From Lyophyllum atratum (Eukaryota > Basidiomycota > Agaricomycetes > Agaricales > Lyophyllaceae): DNA of 64,000 nt. Location of the stretch: NCBI GenBank assembly GCA_014905825.1, contig JACGCN010000010.1, positions 1,550,001-1,614,000 of the forward strand, in the 5' to 3' direction. Shown here piece after piece: positions 54,985 to 64,000 of the stretch. The notes under the pieces were generated by a model, which ran no database searches, had not been told where the DNA came from, and saw nothing but the letters and a program-made list of their open reading frames with translations. A program made the translations under genes and the position numbers. The stretch's first letter is position 1, and every line of letters starts with the position of its first letter.

Positions 54985-55788
54985 AGGACCCCCGAAAGCC
55001 ACCCAAAATGCCTGATCCCAGATGAGCCAAAATCCGCGATTTTTATCCGGACACTTTTGGCCAGGTTTTTATCCGGACGGCGAATCAGCCCTCCCAAATA
55101 GTGGATTTTTATCCGGATCCCTACATCAGGCCTTCGTTTTTCCCTAAAAATTCTCTCCGCTGCGCGGCCCATCGTCCAGGCGCCCTCAGCACGTCCAAGG
55201 GAGTGATCAGGACTAGTTAGAACATTTCTCCACCAATTGCACGTTTCTGAACATGCCCTATTGCTTTTTAGCTTGGGTTTCGCGCGTAAGAAGGGCTTTG
55301 ACAGCCTGGCTCACCCTCGCCATGTCTTCATTCAACTTCTCGAAAACTAATCGGTCTCTGATACTTGAGAAAGCGAACAGAGGAATGCCGCAGACGGCAG
55401 GAAACCAATGCGCTTAACATGAAGGAGAGTTAGTGAGCAGGTCCTGCTTCAGTCATGTAAAAAATTGCTAAACGCCAGCCATGGAGGTTGAAACGCAAGT
55501 GCAAAAATACGTAGTGGTAGTATAGGAGCTCGAGCGCCTTGTTATCCTGCTGGGGTCCTCCACAACACCGCAGGATCGAACCTTGAGGTGCCCTCTCGTT
55601 TTGCGGAATATTTATCCGGTCAGGAATCAGAGGTCTGTACCTCGCGATTTTTATCCGGACGCCCGGCTCAGGGAATATGACCAAATTTTGCCATTTTTTA
55701 TCCGGACAGACCTGTTGCATCGCACCAAAAATCCCCCAATTCTTATCCGCACCTGGATCAGGCCTCTTAGGGCGCTTTCGGGGGTCCT
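54985..55788. mobile_element. 804-bp hAT-like MITE with TTTTTATCCGGA arrays
   Basis: The ends are a perfect 15-bp inverted repeat AGGACCCCCGAAAGC (54985 inward and mirrored from 55788); weaker similarity continues to GCCTGATCC. An 8-bp duplication CCTTCGAG flanks it, the size made by hAT (or P) transposases. No coding capacity. Both subterminal zones carry the word TTTTTATCCGGA repeatedly in the same orientation (about 55039, 55066, 55105, 55646 and 55694, with degenerate copies near 55608 and 55741), which resemble subterminal transposase-binding repeats. Confidence 0.88.
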
Positions 55789-55796
55789 CCTTCGAG
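55789..55796. repeat. target site duplication CCTTCGAG, right copy
   Basis: Matches 54977-54984. Confidence 0.88.
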
Positions 55797-56018
55797 TCTC
55801 CCAGGGATGACCATGCCGTAGTGATGCCCGCCGTTCGCCCACATGCCTGTTGCCCTTGCTCATGCGAAACTCCCGATTACGGCCGCATTGCACTCGATAA
55901 TATCAAAATAAGTCGACATTCTTACATGTGGTCCCCAGCTACTTAAGGTCAAAGAAGATGATGGTGCTATTCACCGAGATTGACTCGTGTCCGCGTCTAG
56001 CTCACTCACTTCTGCCTC

Positions 56019-59000
56019 ATGGTGTTCAACTCCAAGTTTCTGGTCGCCTTCATTGGGTTAGGTCTGGTCGGAGCAAGGGTCTTAGATGAAAGAGCTGCCG
56101 ATCCATGTGCTGCTATTGCAGGCAAGAAATGGGTTGCTCCGAAGGACGTAAGGGCCTGCTATTTGTCGATCAAAGTTGACCAGACAATCAAGACGAATGT
56201 GAGTGCTCAAACATGACTTCCTTGTAAGTTCGTAGATCCTTATGTCGACGTTTTTCCCTGTAGATTCTTGATGTTATCAACAAAACTCTCGCGTTCCACA
56301 CATCTGTCAACTACCAAATCAAAGCACCACAGCCGTTCGCTGGTGATGTCCACGAAGATCTGCTGGCGGACCTTGCGAGGATCAGACATCAAAGCTACAA
56401 ATCTGACTATGACCTCCATATCGACTTATCTCGTACGTTGAAACGGTTGAATGACGGACACTGCGTTTGGATAAACCGTTGTTACGTGAGTATCAGCTCT
56501 CCCCGTGATTGATATCCGCCGACGTCCTAACTTACTTTAATCACAGGACTGTACGTGCATCCCCGTCATACACTGAAGTTTCTCTGACTTGCTCCTTAGC
56601 GGCCTTCGTCAACTATCTTCCGATTCCCCTGGCTCTCTTGTCGGCCCCTGATGGCACCCAGTCTGTTCACATCACCCCCGAAGCATTTAGTGTTGCGAAG
56701 GCGGAATTCCCAGACCAGATTCAAGTCTGGCAGGACGCTCTCCAAGGCCCTTTGAAAGGAAAGCTTGAATCGGTGGGCGGCCCAGCCTTTTTTCTCCAAG
56801 CGAGCTAAATTTCACAACGCTCCTCTATGTAGCTTTCGGGCGCCAAAGTTTTGTATATCAACGGCCGTCCGCCATTCGACGCTGTTAACGCCAATGCTCA
56901 AATCACTGGTAGCTACCAGTCCTTCGCTACCCGTCAAAATTCGTCAGCTATTGTTCTCTCCTCTGTCGTGCTGCCCTAACGCCCCACAAACAGTTTCTTC
57001 TCGAGCTATGCAGCCGCTGCAGCTGGCTGGACGTATAGCATGGGCAACTTTGCACAGCAAGCACTCCCTCTGGACGACAACGTTATCTTGACCATTCAAA
57101 GAGTCAATCACACGATGCCTGATACCATTGTCGTAAGCTGTCATTCATAAAGTTTCTTACTCCCTCTTGACCCTGTTTCCCAGTTGCCTTATCGCTCCAG
57201 GATGGGCGCTATCAAGCCCTTCACAGACGCAAAGTCTTATCTCGCCAACAACTGTCGTGCCGTCCCTGGCACCAACGGAGAGGATATCTATGCAGTCTCA
57301 ACGGCCAAGTTCAGTCCTTCTGAGCGCCCCGTGGCCAAGTTCCAGCAGCAGCCTGCCGTCTCGGCTGATGTCGCACGCAAGCATCCCATCGACGTCATAC
57401 TGGACACTTCGCCCTTATCCGACGTTGTCCTTCCACCTGTTTTGGTACCAAGCTTGCCGGCCGTACCTGGAAGCCGCAACGCTGCACAGTTCTATCTCCT
57501 CAAGGATGGAAAAACCGGGGTTTTGGCCCTTGGTAGTTTCTCAGACTCTGACTACTTCCCTTTCCTCGACAGCCTGCTAACTGGATTGCAATCGTTGAAA
57601 TCCCAGGGAGCGACCCAACTGGTAGTCGATGTGGTGAGTGAAACCTCACGCTCACGCCGCTATTCGGACATTGACATATGGTTGGGTTCTGGTAGACCAA
57701 TAACGGTGGAGGGTTCATTTGCGCGGCTCATGTAAGTTCATCGAACATAATTGTAAACAGTCCCCTTAATTTTTCACCGACCACCTGCTACACAGTGGCT
57801 TCACCGTATCGTAAGTGACGTCACTCCTCCCGTAAGACCCTATCCTGATTTTGCTATCGCAGATCGCTGGTCCAAAATCAACCACAGTTCCCCAAGCAGG
57901 GTTGGACACTGAGACCCGGGACGGTCCCCTTGCACAATTGATTGTCAAGCAGATCGTCAACAACAATGCTGATCCAGATCTACAATTACTGTACAACCCC
58001 CTCCAATGGAACGACGCAAACAACCAACAGCTCGCCGCCAACAACGACTGGTTGCAGCCTCCGGTCCAGAAAGTCATTAACGGACGATTCGACGCGTTCA
58101 GTCAGAAGTAAGCTGGAGTGCTATGTTGTGTAACTATGTTCTGATTTTTCTGTAGACTGGGTCAAGAATGCCAACCGACTGGCTTCCCCGATCAAGTTCC
58201 TGACGTCGCCCTCTTCGACCCCAAGAAGGTAGTCATTGTGTCGAACGGCAGGTACGTCAACCGCTTGGCGTTTATAACTTGATTAAACACTAATCATCTG
58301 CCTATACCAGATGCGCGAGCTCTTGCTCTCTTTTCAGTGTAAGTATAGAATCCATCTGATCACACGAACGATAACATTAGATTTACGGACCACTGGCCCT
58401 TTCAGATCACCATGTCCAAACTCGAAGGTGCCAAGACTGTCGTGGTTGGTGGACAGAAAGGGACTCAGCAGCAATACTGTGGCACCGTGGGTGGCCAGTC
58501 TACTGACTTCTCGACGATGGACACTGAGATCAAGGTATGCACCCCGAAACCAAAAAAATATCTACCCAGCTTGATCCGAACTCACCCATGACCTCAGACT
58601 ACCCACCTCAAAAACAACACTCTCGCCCCACCTGATTTGTGCGTCTTCTTTATTTTTCTTGCATATCCTCTTCTACTTGCCCATATCGGCGATCTCTGCG
58701 CTGTCTTCCCACATTAATGCCTTATTACTGGGCAGCCCCGGCTAAGTCCGGACCTCCTTTTGACTTGGCTTCGTCTGCTGTCATTTGAGCGAAGCGCTTA
58801 CATTTGGTTATTGGTTCTTTCCTTCTTTATACAGGTTGGTGAACGGAGTTCAGGGAATCACTTGGAGACTAGGCTTTGGGTTGACTGACCCTGCGCAACC
58901 AGAAGGTGAGTCTCCTGTCGGCCGACCCTGCTCTCAGCCTTTGGTGCCTTGAGCCAGAACCGGAATGGAGGGTTGCGGCCCTTTGACCACAGCATATTAA

Positions 59001-59192
59001 CGGTGTCCTTCAGAATGGCAAGACCACCCGGCCGACCTTAATCTCCCCCTTACCGGGAACCTGTAAGTCCTCTTTCCCAACTCCCTCCCACGACTAGAAC
59101 TCATGTATGACTCCACTTTCTCCACCAACGCATGTAGCGTGAATAACCCAGTCGCGATTTGGGAGGACGTGACGCGCCGATTGCTCGTGTAG
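56019..59192 (+). CDS. secreted peptidase S41-like (CPAF/ustP-type) protein
   Basis: A many-exon gene. Signal peptide (KFLVAFIGLGLVGARVL), then an N-terminal helical domain (AAIAGKKWVAPKDVRACYLSIKVDQ, ADLARIRHQSYKSDYDLHIDL, LNDGHCVW), the segment VLYINGRPPFDAVNANA, QLVVDV, TNNGGGFICAAHWLHR, and the catalytic region KKVVIVSNGRCASSCSLFS, where the Ser after CAS is the likely nucleophile, followed by KTVVVGG. This order is that of fungal S41 family (tail-specific/CPAF-like) serine peptidases. The C-terminus ends PVAIWEDVTRRLLV. Introns are numerous and short and the exons I joined stay open, so it appears intact. Substrate unknown; the signal peptide points to secretion. Confidence 0.8.
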
Positions 59193-61122
59193 ATCGCCGT
59201 GTTCCGAAATATCTTTGTTCTATCTTTCGTTCTTTAAAGAAGATAATTAGGCTTCAGCAGCCATGTACGGATCATTGGGAGAGATGACTCCTCGTATGGA
59301 GGATCTGGGATCTGGCAGAAGGCGTTCGTTGTTCCAAGTATACCACATCGAGGAAAATATGGACACAGATTCTTCTTACTCTGGTTCCTTCGTGTTGCTC
59401 AAGCCCCCGCGGTTGGCGGCTAGTTCCCACTAACTTCACTTGATGAAAGCTCAAGTCATGTAAGCTCAGGTATGTGAGTTTCCTGATAGAAAGTCGAGTT
59501 TACTGCCAAGTCGCCTTGCGGGTCCAATCTCAGCCAGGATATCAGGGATCGTTTCGACACCTGGTTGCACATGTTTGTCTATCTGTCTGTCCCCTGCCAT
59601 TCCCGGTCCGCTGGCGGGAACACAAACCGCCGTCGGACGACACCTCGCGTGGGGCCTGTCGACGGCCTTTCTCCGTTTATTCATGTGCGGTGTTGCGCTG
59701 AGTCCCTGCGACCCTTTGGCGTAGCGTATGCAGATACTACACTTCGGCCGATTCACTGACACTGGGCAGAACCCTGCATAGACCTTATCGAAGTACATAC
59801 GACTGCGCAGCAGAAGCATCGTCGACCCGCCTAAGCTGGCCCGAATCCTGCATCTATTCCTGCTTGTCTGTTTCTCCTTTCTCTTCAGTTTTGCTCTTGG
59901 CCTAGTACGACAAATGTTCGCGGGAACACATCTGGATATCCCCGCACGCCTGTCAGGGTCCTAATAACGATGACAGGACAACGCGTACAAATAACCACAT
60001 ATATCACCCATTGAATAAGGTTGCATATATGCATGGCGTGCAAAGCGTGATACAGAATACAGAACTCCAGAAGACCGCGTCCAAATGCTGTGAAGCCCAT
60101 ACTCGGATCCAGTGGTCATGATCAGGCAGTCCTCAAATGGGCCTGTGATCAACTGATTGAGACCTTCTGTCTTCTGTCTTCTGTCTCTCCCGTGTCATCC
60201 GGGACATGTCATGACCCATCTATGGAGGCACTCGAATTTTAATTTCTCGCCGAGGATCTACGGACGCATCTGATCATGATCACGTCCAAAAACCTCTCCA
60301 GATCTCCTTCGAACTTCGAACGTTCGAATTCGAATTCCCCCTTCAACACCAAGATACGAATACCGATCCCAAGTCGGCACAAATAGCACACGGCGTCCCG
60401 GAATATATCTTCATTCGATAAATGCCACTCACGCCGCGAACTTGTGGCGTACGCGAAGAGCTTTATTTGGATTACATGCGGATAAGGCTGTCAACTTGAA
60501 CTTACTCAATTGTATTGACCCCCCCAGGGCCGTGTCAAGAAACGTGGCCCGCGGCTATACGACCAGGCGCTCACTAAATTACAGCCTCCGAACTGTCCTA
60601 CCCGCCTTCACCCCTCCCATAATCAACCCATAATTCATCCCTGCGTCGTGCTCTGTCGTGCTCACGGTGGTCCACGCGACTAAGTATACTCGATAATGTA
60701 TCCGTAGGTCCTCGCGTAGTAATGACCGAACACGCTCCCCAAATTAGAGTACCGTTAACGTTTCCGGGTTGTATGACTCAATTTGCGCCAAAGGGAGCCC
60801 GAACCTTAGCGTCAGACGTCTGGCTCATAATTCAGGGACATGACGGACAACTCGTCGGTCGGATTGCAATATATATGACGAAGAGAAACAGTTTTGATTG
60901 CGGTAAAAATACAATGACCCATGAACAAGGAAGAAGACGCAGCTACAACGGTGAGCGGCATCCTGGTACAACGCGGCAGACGAAAGGGGGGGGGGAGTAG
61001 TAAGCGTAATGTCCAGCTCTATGGGGGCGGGGAGAATGATATGCAAGGTGGGGTAATATTAGCGGCATCACAGGTGCGCGGAAATAAGTCCAGTAGATAT
61101 AAAAAAGCGGTGAAGGGTATAT
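59193..61122. other. 1.9-kb gene-poor intergenic region
   Basis: No supported gene. It holds a triple CTTCTGT repeat near 60165-60185, a 29-bp near-palindrome at 60308-60336 and a G9 run near 60988. Open frames lack conserved sequence. Confidence 0.5.
60308..60336. repeat. TTCGAA-rich near-palindrome
   Basis: Contains four overlapping TTCGAA words arranged symmetrically around AACGTT, with one mismatched base pair. Could be a paired binding site or a cruciform-forming sequence. Confidence 0.5.
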
Positions 61123-62431
61123 TCATGACTCGATCATGACCTTAAGGACCATGTTCCCGTCCTCGTCCTGCCCTCGAGAGAGGAGGTCAAAGGCGCGTTG
61201 GGTACTCTTGAGGGGGAAGCGATGGGTGATGAGCTTCTCGACGCATTTTAGTTTGCCTGAGGACAACAGAGCCAGGGCCGCCGGGTAGGTGTTTGCATAA
61301 CGGAAGGAACCGTGAATGTCAACTTCCCGCAGGGCGGCGCTAGAGAGGGGAAGAATGACGTTGCGCGTGCCCATCCCTATGAGCATGACCTTGCCTCCGG
61401 CAATCGCGGTCTGTGGACGGAGGCGTCAGTGAACCGAGTAGATATGCATTGCACGTAAGTGTGCCGCGCGACGATGAATGGGGTGCTTACATGGACGGAC
61501 ATTTGAATGACCGGCTCGGCGCCTGTACATTCAAAGACAACATCGAAGCCACTTGGTACCCCAAACTCCGCTAATGCCGCCAGGGAGTTTTCCTTGGCGC
61601 GGCGAAGTTGTTCGTCTGTGGTTTTGGCCTTGTCGACGTGTGGCAGGCAATATGTTTGGGACGCGAAACCATTGTCGCGGGCGAAGTCTAACCGTGTTTG
61701 GTTAATGTCGATCGCCACGACCCGCGAAGCACCAAGGGATTGCGCGACGGCACAGGCAAGGAGACCGATGGCACCAACACCGTAAACGAGGACGGTCTGG
61801 CCAGAAGAGAGGTTCGCGCGGCGTGTCGCGTGGATAAGGACAGAGAGTGGTTCGGCAAGCGCTGCCTGGTCGAAGCTACAGCTGTCTGGCAGACTGAACA
61901 GACGGGGATTAGCGACCATGCCAGCCTAACACGCGATGCACTTACGGGTGGAGGAGGAAGGCGGGATGGTTCATACGGCCCTGTAGAGTGCCATCTGCGT
62001 GGGGGAAGACGGCGGCGCTACTACAGAACCGCATGCTTTTACATAGGTTGTATCGGCCTTTTGTGCAGAAATCGCATGTCCTGCAGTATATACCGGCCTC
62101 TATAGCGACGCGCTGACCGGGCACAAGGCCTTTGACGCCTGGGCCGACTGCAGTGACGACTCCAGCGGCTTCATGGCCGAGAACGAGAGGTGCTTGGAGA
62201 GCAAAGTCACCGTTCCTCCCGTGCATGTAGTAATGTACTATAGATCGAGTTGAGCGTCGGCGAGATAGACTGGTGAGCAGACTTACGATCACTACCGCAG
62301 AGACCAGTGGAGACAACAGCGACCTGGGCCTGATTCTGGGATGGGGGCCAGACTGAGCGCTCCTCCATGCGGAGATCCTTGGCACCGTAGAGGACGGCGA
62401 CGTCGTGGGAGGGGAGGGCGACGGGTGACAT
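61123..62431 (-). CDS. zinc-dependent polyol/idonate-type dehydrogenase (MDR, sorbitol/xylitol dehydrogenase-like)
   Basis: Exons from ATG 62431 to the stop at 61125-61123. Shown in order: LYGAKDLRMEER, the catalytic zinc ligand in STGLCGSD, LVLGHEAAGVVTAVGPGV, the structural zinc site with spaced Cys (YCRTCDFCTKGRYNLC), FCSSAAVFPHADGTLQ, ALAEPLSVLIHA, the Rossmann motif VLVYGVGAIGLL followed by VVAIDINQTRL, an acidic position that favours NAD(H), and VMLIGMG, VDIHGSFRYANTYPAAL. It oxidises polyols or aldonates (sorbitol, xylitol, L-idonate). It stands divergently to the short-chain dehydrogenase at 62825 across 393 bp, which suggests co-regulation in one sugar pathway. Intact. Confidence 0.87.
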
Positions 62432-62824
62432 GGTGGAGAGGATGGGGAGCGGATGGAAGAACGGTGTGCATACTAGTTGCTTTTAAATGGACGGTTTCGA
62501 TATTGGTGTCGTGCGTGGTTTGAGACAGGAGATCGGGCGCGGTCCGAGGAGCCGGAAGAACGTCGAGGGCGCGTGACCTTGGACCCTGCATTTCCCCTTT
62601 CGGACAGATCTGGTTGGTCCAAAACTCTTTTCCATTCACCTCTTCCTGGAATCGCTTCTATCTTTTTCTGCGTGCAATTACTTTAGATCCAAATCGCTCC
62701 CCGGACCTCCGGTGCGTTGGCCCGATGCGGGGAACATTTGGCTTTCCATCCTTCTCCGCCTCTGCACGTTAAATATCCCACCACTGTCTTCCCTCTGACC
62801 CTGAAACCAAGCACTTTAAATTCA
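62432..62824. promoter_or_regulatory. shared divergent promoter of the MDR and SDR genes
   Basis: 393 bp between two divergent start codons; no TATA or repeat stands out. Confidence 0.5.
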
Positions 62825-63955
62825 ATGGATCCTACGCCCTCCGTCTCGGCTCCCAAGCTCTTTTCTCTCACAGGTCAAAATGTCCTCATCACCGGTGCAA
62901 CGCGAGGTACGTCGTGCTATTCCTATCTTGTGACCATTCCGGACTCCATTAATCGCCCGGACTCCTCACCGTCCTGCTTCTCTTCCAGGTATCGGCGCTG
63001 CCTGCGCGCTTGCCCTGGCCGAGGCGGGTGCGTCGATTTGTCTGGTCCAACGTAACCCAACCGAAGGCACACCCCCGAATTATGGAACCCTGAACGCCAT
63101 CCGTGCACTCGGTGGCTCAGCCGAGGTCATCCACTGCGACATCAACGACCTAGAGGCGGTCAAACAGCTTTTCCAGAAAGCCCTCGACGTAATGGGTGGT
63201 CAAATCCATGTTCTCGTCAACTGCGCCGGTATCCAGCGGAGATCCCCGAGCGTCGATTTCTCAGAGAATGACTGGGACGATGTACGTGCATGCAACAATA
63301 GTACAATTGCCTCCCCACCGTGCTTGTACTTATCGATCGCGATCCTGCTTCCCAGGTGCTCAATGTAAACTTAAAGTCCGTATGGCTCCTCTCCCAGGCT
63401 GCTGGGCGGCACATGGTGCCACTTCGTCGCGGGAAGATCATCAACTTTTGTTCCCTCCTCACGTTCCAAGGCGGACTCACGGTCCCGGCATACGCCTCAG
63501 CCAAAGGCGCCCTCGGTCAGCTCACCAAGGCCCTCAGCAATGAATGGAGCCAGCACAACGTCCAAGTAAATGCCATTTGCCCTGGATACATCGCAACAGA
63601 CATGTAAGTACTCTTATCCAATTGTCTGCACCCCAATATCCATCCATCCTGGTGCCCTTCTCCCGGCCCCACGCTCCCGCTTCCCGAGTTTATAGCTCCA
63701 TCTCTATCTTGTTAATGCATCATGCATCTCCGGAGCTTAGCACAACCGCCCCATCCGACCCAATTTCCGCTGACTCACTCCTCCCTACCACCAGGAACGA
63801 GAAACTCCTCGCAGACCCCGTGCGTCTGCGTCAGATCTCTGAGCGGATACCAGCCGGACGCTGGGGCCAGCCGAACGACTTCGCGGGTCCGGTAGTCTTC
63901 CTTGCGAGCAGCGCGAGCCAGTACGTGTGCGGAGAGCTGCTCGTCGTCGACGGGG
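62825..63955 (+). CDS. short-chain dehydrogenase (gluconate 5-/2-deoxygluconate 3-dehydrogenase-like), 3' end outside window
   Basis: Classical SDR, four visible exons. Residues: [27 protein letters not shown] (TGxxxGxG cofactor motif split by an intron), VLVNCAGIQ (NAG), the catalytic Ser in [12 protein letters not shown], Tyr and Lys in [15 protein letters not shown] (YxxxK), [12 protein letters not shown], and [40 protein letters not shown] donor at about 63956 shows that one more exon (normally about 5-10 residues) lies beyond the edge. The pattern is close to KduD/IdnO-type sugar-acid dehydrogenases. Divergent partner of the MDR at 61123. Confidence 0.87.
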
Positions 63956-64000
63956 TAAGTCGTTGTGCATGTAGATCCCGCCTTCCCGATCTGGACCTGA

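Noticed and set aside
59466..59819. 117-codon minus-strand frame in the gene-poor region
   Set aside because: No conserved motif, no intron structure and no neighbouring exon that would extend it.
1..64000. CRISPR arrays, operons and ribosome-binding sites
   Set aside because: The window is nuclear fungal DNA with spliceosomal introns; no regularly spaced repeat array is present. The Cas2-like fold call concerns a single eukaryotic gene without any array.

Overview
The window is nuclear DNA of a filamentous basidiomycete, most likely an agaricomycete. The support is direct: nearly every gene is split by 45-70-nt GT-AG introns, H2A ends in a fungal SQE-type tail, the initiator tRNA-Met carries a short intron, and the repeats are the usual fungal types (a tyrosine-recombinase retroelement, a chromodomain Gypsy, a Copia and hAT-like MITEs).

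Layout. 1-3960: right-hand part of a Ngaro/DIRS-like retroelement (RT, RNase H, tyrosine recombinase) ending in 133-bp split direct repeats, 47 bp past the end of an initiator tRNA-Met gene. 4773-5666: signal peptidase complex subunit 2. 6111-30673: a locally duplicated minus-strand block made of two gene types, an Ala-rich secreted protein (SP) and a GMC flavin oxidoreductase. It holds one complete pair (SP1, GMC1), a complete short SP (SP3) and broken copies (SP2, GMC2, GMC3). A full-length Gypsy element with identical LTRs sits between SP1 and GMC1. A Copia element with identical LTRs sits inside an intron of GMC2 and is itself broken by a foldback MITE and a frameshift. 30677-41513: a 5'-truncated membrane protein, a mitochondrial 2-oxoadipate/2-oxoglutarate dehydrogenase E1, an MFS carrier with one abnormal splice site, a small protein whose layout resembles VapD/Cas2-fold proteins, and an unknown protein behind a TATA box. 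41850-54609: an F-box-like remnant, a Gbp2/Hrb1-type RRM protein, the divergent H2A/H2B pair, a single-pass surface protein, a decayed sphingomyelinase-like gene and a tRNA-dihydrouridine synthase. 54985-55788: a second MITE with 8-bp target duplication. 56019-63955: a secreted S41-like peptidase, a long gene-poor stretch, and a divergent polyol/idonate-type dehydrogenase plus short-chain dehydrogenase pair; the last gene runs off the right edge.

How things connect. The SP/GMC block is the dynamic part: duplication, deletion and two recent retrotransposon insertions can be ordered because paralogous copies preserve the empty Gypsy site and the flanking introns. The Copia primer-binding site is complementary to the anticodon arm of the initiator tRNA encoded in the same window, and only to its spliced form. 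The MDR/SDR pair at the right end looks like a small sugar-acid catabolic unit. The strongest leads for new biology are the VapD/Cas2-like fungal protein, the modular secreted Ala-rich family, and the primer-tRNA/splice-junction relationship.
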